From positions 7,522,001 through 7,586,000 of the forward strand of contig NZ_CP050022.2 of the NCBI RefSeq assembly GCF_011602485.2: a stretch of 64,000 nt of DNA. The letters are read 5' to 3'. Below the pieces are notes generated by a model. The model was not told where the DNA came from and did not search any database. It was given only the letters and a program-made list of their open reading frames with translations. The stretch's first letter is position 1, and each line of letters opens with the position of its first letter. Below, piece by piece: positions 52,801 through 60,680 of this stretch. The stretch comes from Bradyrhizobium sp. 1(2017). GTDB taxonomy: Bacteria > Pseudomonadota > Alphaproteobacteria > Rhizobiales > Xanthobacteraceae. A program made the position numbers and the translations under genes.

Positions 52801-52906
52801 GCAGCCCTCCCGACACTCAAAAAGTGCGAAAACAACCCCATGCACAGTAGAACAGCGTTGAATTCATTTGGGAATTTTCGCGGGACATTTGGGCGTTGCG
52901 CAGCCA

Positions 52907-53806
52907 TCACGTCCTCCGCTGCGGATCGACGATGTCGCGCAGGCCATCGCCGAGGAGGTTGAAGCAGAACACGGCGATCATCAGAGCGAGGCCGGGGAAG
53001 AGCGCGATCCACCATTCGCCCGACACCATGAAGCCGGCGCCTTCGGCGACCATGATGCCCCATTCGGCGGTGGGCGGGCGGACGCCGAGGCCGATGAAGG
53101 AGAGGCCGGCGGCATTGAGGATGGCGTAGCCCATGGTCAGCGACATCTGCACGATCATGATCGGCATGATGTTCGGCAGGATGTGCACCAGGACGATGCG
53201 GAATTCGCCGTTGCCCGACAGACGCGCCGCCTGCACGAAGCCGGCATTGCGGCGGACATTGGCCTCGGCGCGCGCGACGCGGGCATAGAGCGGGAAGTTC
53301 ACGATCGCGGTGGCGAGGATGATGTTCTGCACGGTGTTGCCGAGAGCGGCGACGATGCCCATCGCCAGTACGAACAGCGGGAACGCCATGATGGTGTCGG
53401 CGATGCGGCCGACGATGCGGTCGGTCCAGCCGCCGAAATAGCCGGCGGCAATGCCGGCGAGGCCACCCATCAGGAACACCAGCGCGACCGAGGCGACCGC
53501 GATGAAGACGTCGAGCCGGGTTGCCACGATGACGCGGCTGAAGATGTCGCGCCCGAGCTGGTCAGTGCCGAACCAATGCGCCGCCGACGGCGGCTTCAGT
53601 GCCGCGGCGGTGTCGGACGCCAGCGGATCGTAGGGCACCATACAAGGGCCGAACACCGCAGCCATGAGGATCAGGATCAGCAGAACGAAGGCAAAGCCCG
53701 TGACCTTGTTCTCGCCGAGCACGTAGCGAGTCTGTTCGAGGATCGCGACGAGTCCCGAGGTGCGGGCGGGGCCGACGGGCTCAACAGCAGGTGCAACGGA
53801 GCTCAT
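52907..53806 (-). CDS. Dipeptide-type ABC transporter permease (DppC/OppC)
   Basis: The 299-residue permease has an N-terminal cytoplasmic stretch, a first hydrophobic helix at about residues 37-57, the HWFGTDQLGRDIFSR motif typical of OppC/DppC proteins, and five further helices. It is the inner partner of the DppB-type permease gene upstream (three-base gap). No gene fits in the 106 bases before the ATPase gene. Confidence 0.92.
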   Translation of the reverse strand: MSSVAPAVEPVGPARTSGLVAILEQTRYVLGENKVTGFAFVLLILILMAAVFGPCMVPYDPLASDTAAALKPPSAAHWFGTDQLGRDIFSRVIVATRLDVFIAVASVALVFLMGGLAGIAAGYFGGWTDRIVGRIADTIMAFPLFVLAMGIVAALGNTVQNIILATAIVNFPLYARVARAEANVRRNAGFVQAARLSGNGEFRIVLVHILPNIMPIMIVQMSLTMGYAILNAAGLSFIGLGVRPPTAEWGIMVAEGAGFMVSGEWWIALFPGLALMIAVFCFNLLGDGLRDIVDPQRRT

Positions 53807-53809
53807 GGT

Positions 53810-54823
53810 TCAGCCCTCAAGCCTGACGCGTGGATCGATCACGCCATAAAGAATGTCGATCACGAGATTGAGCAGTACGTACATCACCGCCATGGTCAGC
53901 ACGAAGCCCTGCACCGGCGCGAAATCCGACGAGATCAGCGCCTCCACCGCGTAGGAGCCGATGCCGGGCCAGGCGAACACTTTCTCCACCAGCACGTTGG
54001 CGCCGAGCAGGAACGAGAACACCATGCTGAGCGTGGTGATCACGGGCAGCATCGCATTGCGGAATGCGTAGGTGACGATCACCGTCGACGGCGACAGGCC
54101 ACTGGCGCGGGCGGTGCGGACGAATTCGGACGCCAGCACCGCCAGCATCGAGGCGCGCGTCATGCGCGCGATCGGCGCCAGCGAAAAGATCGCGAGCGTC
54201 GTCGCCGGCAATATGAGCTGGCTCAGTGCCGAGCGGAACGCCTCGACGTCGCGGGCGATCAGGGTGTCGATCAGATAGAAGCCGGTCACCGTCGGCGGCG
54301 CGCTGTAGAACACGTCGAGACGGCCGAGCGGCGCCGGCGACCAGCCGAGCCGGAAATAGAACACGTAGACCAGTACGAGGCCGGTGAAGAACACGGGCAG
54401 CGAGACGCCGGCTGTCGTCGTGATCCGGCAGAGATGGTCGATCCATGATCCCGGCCGCGTTGCCGCCAGCACGCCGAGCGGGATGGCGATCACGATGGAG
54501 ACGAAGAGGCCGAGCAGCGTCAGCTCGGCGGAGGCCGGCAGACGATTGCGGATCTCGGCCGCGACCGGCTGTCCCGTGGTGAGCGAGTTGCCGAAATCGC
54601 CATGGGCGAGGTCGTTGGTGTAGCGGAAGAACTGCTCGATCAGCGGCTTGTCGAGCCCGAGCTTCTTGCGGATCTGCTCGACGGCCTCCTTGGTCGCGGC
54701 CGGGCCGGCGAAGTAGGCGGCGGGATCACCCGGCAGCGCGCGCGTCAGCAGGAAGGTGACGATGACGACCCCGATCAGCGACGGGATCGCAAACATCAGG
54801 CGTTTGCCGATCATGGTGAGCAT
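53810..54823 (-). CDS. Dipeptide-type ABC transporter permease (DppB/OppB)
   Basis: The 337-residue permease begins with a membrane helix (residues 11-30), contains a GDPAA motif, a QFFRYTNDLAHGDFGNSL stretch, and ends in a conserved LGANVLVEKVFAWPGIG region, as in DppB/OppB. With DppC it forms the channel of the importer. It follows the substrate-binding gene, separated by a family E repeat. Confidence 0.92.
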   Translation of the reverse strand: MLTMIGKRLMFAIPSLIGVVIVTFLLTRALPGDPAAYFAGPAATKEAVEQIRKKLGLDKPLIEQFFRYTNDLAHGDFGNSLTTGQPVAAEIRNRLPASAELTLLGLFVSIVIAIPLGVLAATRPGSWIDHLCRITTTAGVSLPVFFTGLVLVYVFYFRLGWSPAPLGRLDVFYSAPPTVTGFYLIDTLIARDVEAFRSALSQLILPATTLAIFSLAPIARMTRASMLAVLASEFVRTARASGLSPSTVIVTYAFRNAMLPVITTLSMVFSFLLGANVLVEKVFAWPGIGSYAVEALISSDFAPVQGFVLTMAVMYVLLNLVIDILYGVIDPRVRLEG

Positions 54824-54871
54824 GACGGCCTCCTGGCGTGGAAATGAGATCGCGCCGCGCGTACCGCAGCG

Positions 54872-54998
54872 CCCCCTCTCCCCTTGTGGGAGAGGGTTGG
54901 GGTGAGGGGTCGCCAGAAGCGGGGTTGGAGTTCGTGGCGACCCCTCACCCGTCTCGCCGCTACGCGGCGAGCCACCCTCTCCCTCAAGGGGAGAGGGA
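54872..54998. repeat. Palindromic intergenic repeat family E, copy 2
   Basis: Element with outer arms CCCTCTCCCCTTGTGGGAG and CTCTCCCTCAAGGGGAGAGG and an inner GAGGGGTCGCCA / TGGCGACCCCTC pair, same plan as 39831-39970. It lies between the binding-protein gene and dppB, where a hairpin can favour accumulation of binding-protein mRNA. Confidence 0.85.
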
Positions 54999-55074
54999 AT
55001 GAGAGTGTTGTGCTCGCCTCACTCGACCGAGACATACAGAGAGACGCCGCCATCTCGCGCGCGCTCATGACGAC

Positions 55075-56697
55075 TCACCCCTTCGCCATCGCGCGATAGT
55101 CCAGGCGGCGGTGGAACCAGTATTGATAGCCGCTGATGTTCTTCTGCATCGCGACGTTGACGAAGGGCTGGTACAGCGGGATGCGCGGGATGTCGGCGTA
55201 GGCGAGATCGACGAAGCCCTTCACGTCGGCATCGTAGGCCGCCGTGTCGCCGGTCGCAGCGGCCGTGCGCGCGCCGTCGATCAGCTTGTCCATCGCCGCC
55301 GACTTGTAGCTCATGGTGTTGAAGACGGAATTGTTGCCGTGATAGCACCAGTAGAAGAAGTATTCGGGGTAATCGAGCCAGCCCGAGAACACGTTGGTGA
55401 AGAGCGGCATCTCCTTCTTGTTCAACTCGGTGCGCCAGTTGGCGCCGGGCACCTTGTTGATGGTGGTCTTGATGCCGAGCTGGGCGAGGCTCTCCTGCAC
55501 GAGCACGCAGAGCGGCTCGTTGACGCCGGCAAAGTTCAGGTCGAACGAGATCGTGGTTTCGAAGCCGTTGGCGTAACCGGCCTCCGCCAAGAGCGCCTTC
55601 GCCTTCGCCATGTCGGTGTTGTATTTGTGCGGCTGCGGCCAGGCGACCTCCGTGGCCTTGTCCGCGGGCGCGCCGAACATGGGATTGCCAAGCCCGAACA
55701 GCACGGCGTCCATGATCTTCTGGTACGGCATCGCATAGGCCATCGCCTGCCGCACCTTCGGATTGTCGAACGGCGGCTTGGTCACGTTCATGCCGATATA
55801 CTGGATGCCGTTGGAGAACGGCAGCGACACCACGTTGAGCTTGCCGTTCGCCTTCATCTCCTGGAAATCCTTGAACGGCAGCTCATAGGAGATGTCGGCA
55901 TCGCCGCGCTCCAGCAGCGCACGGCGGTTGCCGGCCTGCGGCACCATGCGCCAGATCACACGCTTGATCTTGGGCATGGGACCGCCGACCCAATCCTCGT
56001 TGCGCTCCATCACGACCTCGGTGCCGGCCGTCCACTTCGTGACCTTGTAGGCACCGGAGCCCGCGGTCTGCTGCTTGGTGAATTCGAGACCCCAGGGGTC
56101 CTTCTCGCTGGCGTTCTTCTTGACCAGCTCGGAATTGACGACGCAGGGCACGATCACCGCGAGATCGGGAATCGTCAGCTTGTCCTTTTTCAGGAAGTCG
56201 ACGCGTATCGTGTGGTCGTCGATCACGACGAACTGCTCGGGCTTGGTCAGCGAGCCCGCGCTCATCTGGAAGGTCGGGAAGCCGCCGACGTTGACGGCGC
56301 GGTCGAGCGACCATTTCACGTCCTTGGCGGTGACCGGTGCGCCGTCGTGGAATTTGGCGTTCTTCTTCAACTTGAAGGTGACCGACATGTCGTCGATCTT
56401 GAAATCCTCGGCGAGCTCGCCCTTGAACTTGTCGCGGTCGTAATAAGGCACCCCGCCGGGGCCGACTTTCATCTCGTGGCTGATCAGCCGGTCGTAGCAA
56501 TTCCAGGACACCTCATAGCCGGGCACGTTGGTGCCGATGCCGTGGATGTCGAGATTGTTGGGGCCGCCCTCGGAGACGATCAGCAGCGTCTCCGAACGGG
56601 CATCCGCCTTGGCCGAGGAGATCACGGACGGCATGGCCGGAAGCGCCGCGCCAGCGGCCAATCCGGAAACGGACTTGAGGAAATCGCGGCGCTTCAT
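55075..56697 (-). CDS. Dipeptide-type ABC transporter substrate-binding protein
   Basis: The 540-residue periplasmic protein starts with MKRRDFLKSVSGLA, a Tat-like signal with adjacent arginines, and ends the signal at about residue 33. The remainder is an SBP family 5 fold as in DppA/OppA. Export by Tat suggests folding in the cytoplasm. ATG 56697 was chosen because the signal starts there. It is the first gene of the leftward importer operon, which then leads to the atz genes. The ligand is unknown; a carboxylated urea, biuret or short peptide is possible. Confidence 0.9.
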   Translation of the reverse strand: MKRRDFLKSVSGLAAGAALPAMPSVISSAKADARSETLLIVSEGGPNNLDIHGIGTNVPGYEVSWNCYDRLISHEMKVGPGGVPYYDRDKFKGELAEDFKIDDMSVTFKLKKNAKFHDGAPVTAKDVKWSLDRAVNVGGFPTFQMSAGSLTKPEQFVVIDDHTIRVDFLKKDKLTIPDLAVIVPCVVNSELVKKNASEKDPWGLEFTKQQTAGSGAYKVTKWTAGTEVVMERNEDWVGGPMPKIKRVIWRMVPQAGNRRALLERGDADISYELPFKDFQEMKANGKLNVVSLPFSNGIQYIGMNVTKPPFDNPKVRQAMAYAMPYQKIMDAVLFGLGNPMFGAPADKATEVAWPQPHKYNTDMAKAKALLAEAGYANGFETTISFDLNFAGVNEPLCVLVQESLAQLGIKTTINKVPGANWRTELNKKEMPLFTNVFSGWLDYPEYFFYWCYHGNNSVFNTMSYKSAAMDKLIDGARTAAATGDTAAYDADVKGFVDLAYADIPRIPLYQPFVNVAMQKNISGYQYWFHRRLDYRAMAKG

Positions 56698-57046
56698 GAA
56701 ATCGCTCCAACACAAGGTTTTTGGTTGGAACCGGATTCGCAAGGTTCGTGCCAAGGCTTAACAGAAGCTTACGGCCTCGATAACCGACTGAATTATCGAG
56801 AAGAATCCGAAACCTTAGTAGCCTGGGGTGCTTGGCGCAGGCCCGATATTGCATACAAAGATGCTGAACTGCTCATAAAATGAGCTGTGCGAAATGCAAG
56901 CCCGTCCAATAAGCACCACCTGTCATGCCAAGGCGAGGCGCAGCATCGAGCCCGGAATTCATCGAGCCGCAGAACACGCGCAAATGGATTCCGGGCTCGC
57001 CGCTCTGCGGCGCCCCGGAATGACGGAGAGAGCGGGGCACGATCAC
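56698..57046. other. Promoter region and gene-free gap of 349 bases
   Basis: The left part is the upstream region of the binding-protein gene, AT-richer than average at 56760-56880, and probably holds its promoter; no clear operator is seen. The right part holds a family D repeat (56921-57025). No coding region is supported. Confidence 0.5.
56921..57025. repeat. Palindromic intergenic repeat family D, copy 2
   Basis: Element from TGTCATGCCAAGGCGAGGCG to GCGCCCCGGAATGACGG, with inner inverted CCCGGAATTC and GGATTCCGGG arms. It is related to 18705-18785 and follows the leftward phosphotransferase-type gene. Confidence 0.75.
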
Positions 57047-57994
57047 TCACCCCGGCCAGATCATCTCCTGCAGCTCGATCAGATTGGCCGCCTTCTCCTG
57101 CCAGCCCTCGATGCAGACATGGCTGTTGAGATCGCTGGCGCGGTGCAACAGCATCAGGGCCATCAGGCGGCGCTTGAACGCGAAGTCCAGCTTTGCGTCG
57201 CCGAAGCCTTCCAGCAGGCTCTTTACCCGGCCCGGCCGGCCCGCCGCCATGAAGGCGCTGGGACCGAGCAGATCGTAATCGCGCCACCCTGCGAGCACGT
57301 CGCCGAAATCGAACAGGCCCTTGAGCGACCAGTTGCCGTCGTCGCAGCCGAGCAGGAAGTTCTCCGGGATGTATTCGCCGGTCAGGATCACCGGCGGCGC
57401 GTCCATCGGGATCAGCTTCTCCGCATCGCGCAGGAGATCGTCGAGCCCGGCGAGAAACCTGGGCGCGAGGCCGAGACGCGTATGCCGCGCCCTGCAGCCC
57501 TGCATCTGCCGGCGCATGAAGTCGGCCCAGCGCGGCTCGATCTGCGCGAGCGCGCCGAGCGGGGCGCGCTGCACGGCGGCGATGGTCTCGCCGATCTGGC
57601 GCAGCAGGTGCTCCTTCTGGTCTTCCGGCAGATGCGGCCAGACCTCGGAGCCGAGCGTGCCGGCAAGGCGGGTGATGACCAGATAGGGCCAGCCGTCGCG
57701 CTCGCCCTCTGCGACGATTTCGGGGATCGGCAGATGCAGACGGCCCTTGAGCTGCGTCAGCGAGCCGCGCTCTGAGACGAATTGCGCGCGCAGCAGCGGC
57801 GGGAAGATCTTCAGGATCAGCTTGTCGCCGAGTCCGACCACGAGGTTGGTGCCGGTCGCAAAGACATGCGGCGCGCCGGCATCAAGGCCATGGCCACGCG
57901 CGATGTCGAGCGCGATGGATAGCCATCGCGAGGCATCGGTACGAAAGGCGCAAAAGCTTTCCGCATCGGTGAAGTGAGGCAGTGTCATCGACAT
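57047..57994 (-). CDS. Aminoglycoside-phosphotransferase-fold protein with altered catalytic loop
   Basis: The 315-residue protein has an APH/choline-kinase fold: a lysine strand (LILKIFPP), and a catalytic-loop region ILTGEYIPENFLL at about 203-215 followed by the metal-binding FDFG (Asp229). In active family members the loop reads HGD-x4-N; here it reads TGE-x4-N, so Asp is replaced by Glu207 and His by Thr205. Asn212 and Asp229 are kept. Activity may be changed or lost. Start 57994 is one of two close ATGs. Function and substrate are unknown; the gene stands alone between two repeats. Confidence 0.8.
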   Translation of the reverse strand: MSMTLPHFTDAESFCAFRTDASRWLSIALDIARGHGLDAGAPHVFATGTNLVVGLGDKLILKIFPPLLRAQFVSERGSLTQLKGRLHLPIPEIVAEGERDGWPYLVITRLAGTLGSEVWPHLPEDQKEHLLRQIGETIAAVQRAPLGALAQIEPRWADFMRRQMQGCRARHTRLGLAPRFLAGLDDLLRDAEKLIPMDAPPVILTGEYIPENFLLGCDDGNWSLKGLFDFGDVLAGWRDYDLLGPSAFMAAGRPGRVKSLLEGFGDAKLDFAFKRRLMALMLLHRASDLNSHVCIEGWQEKAANLIELQEMIWPG

Positions 57995-58017
57995 CACGTG
58001 CTTGATGCGTTTGAGTT

Positions 58018-58102
58018 CGTCATGCCCGGGCTCGTCCCGGGCATCCACGTTCTTCGTGCTGCGGCTAAGGCGTGGATGGCCGGGACAAGCCCGGCCATGA
58101 CG
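58018..58102. repeat. Palindromic intergenic repeat family C, copy 2
   Basis: An 85-bp element, CGTCATGCCCGGGCTCGTCC to CCGGCCATGACG, nearly the same as 9207-9292 in its arms and different in the loop. It lies between the phosphotransferase-fold gene and the ugpB-like gene. Confidence 0.85.
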
Positions 58103-58149
58103 CTGTGGAAAGGTCTCTTGCGCTCTAACGCCGAGCTTCCATCCCGCCG

Positions 58150-59490
58150 CTACCGGTCCGGACTTGCGCGCTCGAACTGGCGCAGCAGCTTGTTGCCGCG
58201 TTCGACGGCGGAATCGAGCGCTGCCTGCGCGCTCTTCTGGCCGGCAAAGGCCTGCTCCAGCTCTTCCTCGATCGCACCGCGGATCAGGTTGAAGGAGCCG
58301 AGCCGGATGCCCTTTGAATTCTCCGTCGGCGGATTGAGCGTGATCTCCTCGAACGAGATCGCCGAGCCCGGATTGCGCTCGTAGAAGCCCTGCGAGCGCG
58401 TCAGCTCGAAGGCGGCGCGGGTGATCGGCAAGTACCCGGTGTTCTGGTGCCAGGCGGCCTGCACGCCGGGCTGCGACAGATAGGCGAAGAACCGCGCCAC
58501 GCCCTTGTATTCCTCGCGCGGCCGGTCGCGCAGCACCCAGAGCGTGGCACCGCCGATGATCGAATTCTGCGGCGCGCCCTTCACGTCGGGCCAGTACGGC
58601 ATCATGCCGTAGCCGATCTCGAATTTCGAGTTCGCCTTGATGTCGGCGCGGGTCGCCGAGGAACCGATGAAGATGCCGCATTCGCCCTTCTGAAACCGTG
58701 GCTCCGCCGACTGGCCGCGGCCGCTATAGTCGAACAACTTGGTCTTCTGCCACTCGCTGAGCGCTGCGATGTGCTGCACGAGCGACGGGTTGTTGATGGT
58801 CAATTCCGCATCCAATCCAGCAAAGCCGTTCGCGCGCGTCGCCAGCGGCAGATTGTGGAAGGCGGAGAAATTCTCGACATGGATCCAGGACGGCCAGGAC
58901 GTGGTGAAACCGCAGGCCGCGCCGCGATCGCGCAGGCGTTTTGCGGCAGCCCCCAATTCCGGCCAGGTCTTCGGCGGTGTCTCCGGATCGAGGCCCGCAT
59001 CGCGGAACATGGTCTTGTTGTAATAGAGGATCGGCGTCGAGGAGTTGAACGGGAACGACAACAGATTGCCGGCCGCGTCGGTGTAGTAGCCGGACACGGC
59101 GGGAAGGTAGTCATCCAGCGAGAACGGCTCGCCCTGGTCCCGCATCAGGCTGAACACCGGGTAGATCGCGCCCTTGGCCGCGGTCATGGTGGCGGTGGCG
59201 ACCTCGTTGACCTGGACGATGGCGGGCTGGCTGCGCGAGCGGAAGGCGAAGATCGCCGCAGTCACCGTCTCGGTGTAGTTGCCCTTGTAGCTCGGCACTA
59301 TGCGGTAATCGGACTGCGAGGCGTTGAAGTCGGCAGCGAGCTTTTCCAGTTGCTTGCCGAGCTCGCCGGACATGGCGTGCCACCACGCGATCTCGGTTGC
59401 CGCCTGCGCTTTCGAGATGAACGTGAGCGCCGCAACGATGGCGACGACCGGCAATAGGCGCAAGGCTGAAATCACGATGGCTCTTCCCAT
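58150..59490 (-). CDS. ugpB: ABC transporter substrate-binding protein, UgpB-like
   Basis: The 446-residue periplasmic protein has a signal peptide ending SKAQA and an SBP family 1 fold with the UgpB-like features WWHAMSGELGKQLE and YNKTMFRDAGLDPE. UgpB binds sn-glycerol 3-phosphate and glycerophosphodiesters. The ugpA, ugpE and ugpC genes do not lie to the left of it, so it is either an orphan or the cluster is split. ATG 59490 gives the tightest signal peptide; an in-frame start four codons earlier exists. Confidence 0.85.
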   Translation of the reverse strand: MGRAIVISALRLLPVVAIVAALTFISKAQAATEIAWWHAMSGELGKQLEKLAADFNASQSDYRIVPSYKGNYTETVTAAIFAFRSRSQPAIVQVNEVATATMTAAKGAIYPVFSLMRDQGEPFSLDDYLPAVSGYYTDAAGNLLSFPFNSSTPILYYNKTMFRDAGLDPETPPKTWPELGAAAKRLRDRGAACGFTTSWPSWIHVENFSAFHNLPLATRANGFAGLDAELTINNPSLVQHIAALSEWQKTKLFDYSGRGQSAEPRFQKGECGIFIGSSATRADIKANSKFEIGYGMMPYWPDVKGAPQNSIIGGATLWVLRDRPREEYKGVARFFAYLSQPGVQAAWHQNTGYLPITRAAFELTRSQGFYERNPGSAISFEEITLNPPTENSKGIRLGSFNLIRGAIEEELEQAFAGQKSAQAALDSAVERGNKLLRQFERASPDR

Positions 59491-59684
59491 CTGGCGCGGC
59501 AAACGGCAACCGCCCCTGCTTAAGGCGCGGCCGTTGCGGTTTCAACCGGGAATGCGCGCCGGCCGCGCCGCACAATCGGCCCCAGGGCCCGTGGCCGGGA
59601 TGGCCTTCCCCTAACCATTTGCTAGGTTGCGTTGAACCTTTTCCTTCCGCCATAGACTCCACCACTGAGGGGTTGAGTGTACCA

Positions 59685-60674
59685 GTGCTGAGCCGTGCCG
59701 AACTCTCGCGGGCCGGGGTGATCTTCGTCGCGCTTCTGCTGACCGTCTGGACGACGGGCGCCGTCGCACGCGAATTTCGCGCCGCCGACACCCAGGCCGA
59801 GAATTATCCGACCGTCCAGGCGCTGCGCTACATGGGCGCCCTGATCGCCGAGCGCACCGGCGGGCGGCACGAGATCAAGGTGTTCCATTCCCGCCAGCTC
59901 GGTGAGGAAAGGGAGACCATCGAGCAGACCCGGGCCGGCGCCATCGACCTCAACCGGACCAACGTGGCGCTGATCGGCAATTTCGTCCCGGCGATGAACG
60001 TGCTGGCGATGCCGTTCCTGTTCCGGTCCATCGAGCACATGCAGAAGGTGCTGGACGGGCCGGTCGGCAGCGAGATCTTAAACAGTTTCGAGCCTTATGG
60101 CTTCGTCGGGCTCGCCTTCTACGATTCCGGCGCGCGCTCGATCTATAATGGTCTTCGCCCGGTCCGGAACGTCGCGGACCTCAAGGGGTTGCGGATCCGG
60201 GTGCAGCAGTCGGAGTTGATGAGCCAGATGATTCGCTCGCTCGGCGCCGAACCGGTCGAGCTGCCCTACGGGCAGGTGCTCACCGGGCTTGCCAACCATC
60301 TGATCGACGGCGCCGAAAACAACTGGCCATCCTTCGTGACGACAGACCATTACAAGTACGCCGGCCATTACACCCTCACCGCGCACACGATGAGCCCGGA
60401 GGTGCTGGTGATCTCGCTGAAGGCCTGGCAGAGCCTCTCGGCGGAGGAGCAGACCATCTTCAGGGAGGCCGCGCAGCGCTCCAGCCACTTCATGCGCGAG
60501 AAATGGCGCGACCTGGAGGAACAGTCGCAGCGCAAGGCGGAAGCCGCCGGCGTCACCATCATCAGAGAGATCGACCGCCAGCCGTTCGAGGACGCCATGG
60601 CTCCGATCTATGCCAACACCGCGCGCGATCCGTCCGCAGCTGCGCTGATCGAACGCATCCGCAAGGTGGAGTAG
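59685..60674 (+). CDS. TRAP-type solute receptor (DctP family)
   Basis: The 329-residue protein has an N-terminal hydrophobic signal or anchor and a DctP fold with the conserved arginine region LRIRVQQSELM and the GAENNWPSF motif. DctP proteins bind C4-dicarboxylates and other organic acids. Here no DctQ or DctM membrane genes follow; a histidine kinase starts six bases after its stop. It probably serves as the sensory input of this kinase. GTG 59685 is the chosen start but TTG 59673 and others remain possible. Confidence 0.85.
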   Translation: MLSRAELSRAGVIFVALLLTVWTTGAVAREFRAADTQAENYPTVQALRYMGALIAERTGGRHEIKVFHSRQLGEERETIEQTRAGAIDLNRTNVALIGNFVPAMNVLAMPFLFRSIEHMQKVLDGPVGSEILNSFEPYGFVGLAFYDSGARSIYNGLRPVRNVADLKGLRIRVQQSELMSQMIRSLGAEPVELPYGQVLTGLANHLIDGAENNWPSFVTTDHYKYAGHYTLTAHTMSPEVLVISLKAWQSLSAEEQTIFREAAQRSSHFMREKWRDLEEQSQRKAEAAGVTIIREIDRQPFEDAMAPIYANTARDPSAAALIERIRKVE

Positions 60675-60680
60675 GTCCAG

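Noticed and set aside
57995..58681. N-terminal extension of the phosphotransferase-fold gene
   Set aside because: The extension crosses a family C repeat and is antisense-like to the ugpB-type gene region; it lacks domain features.
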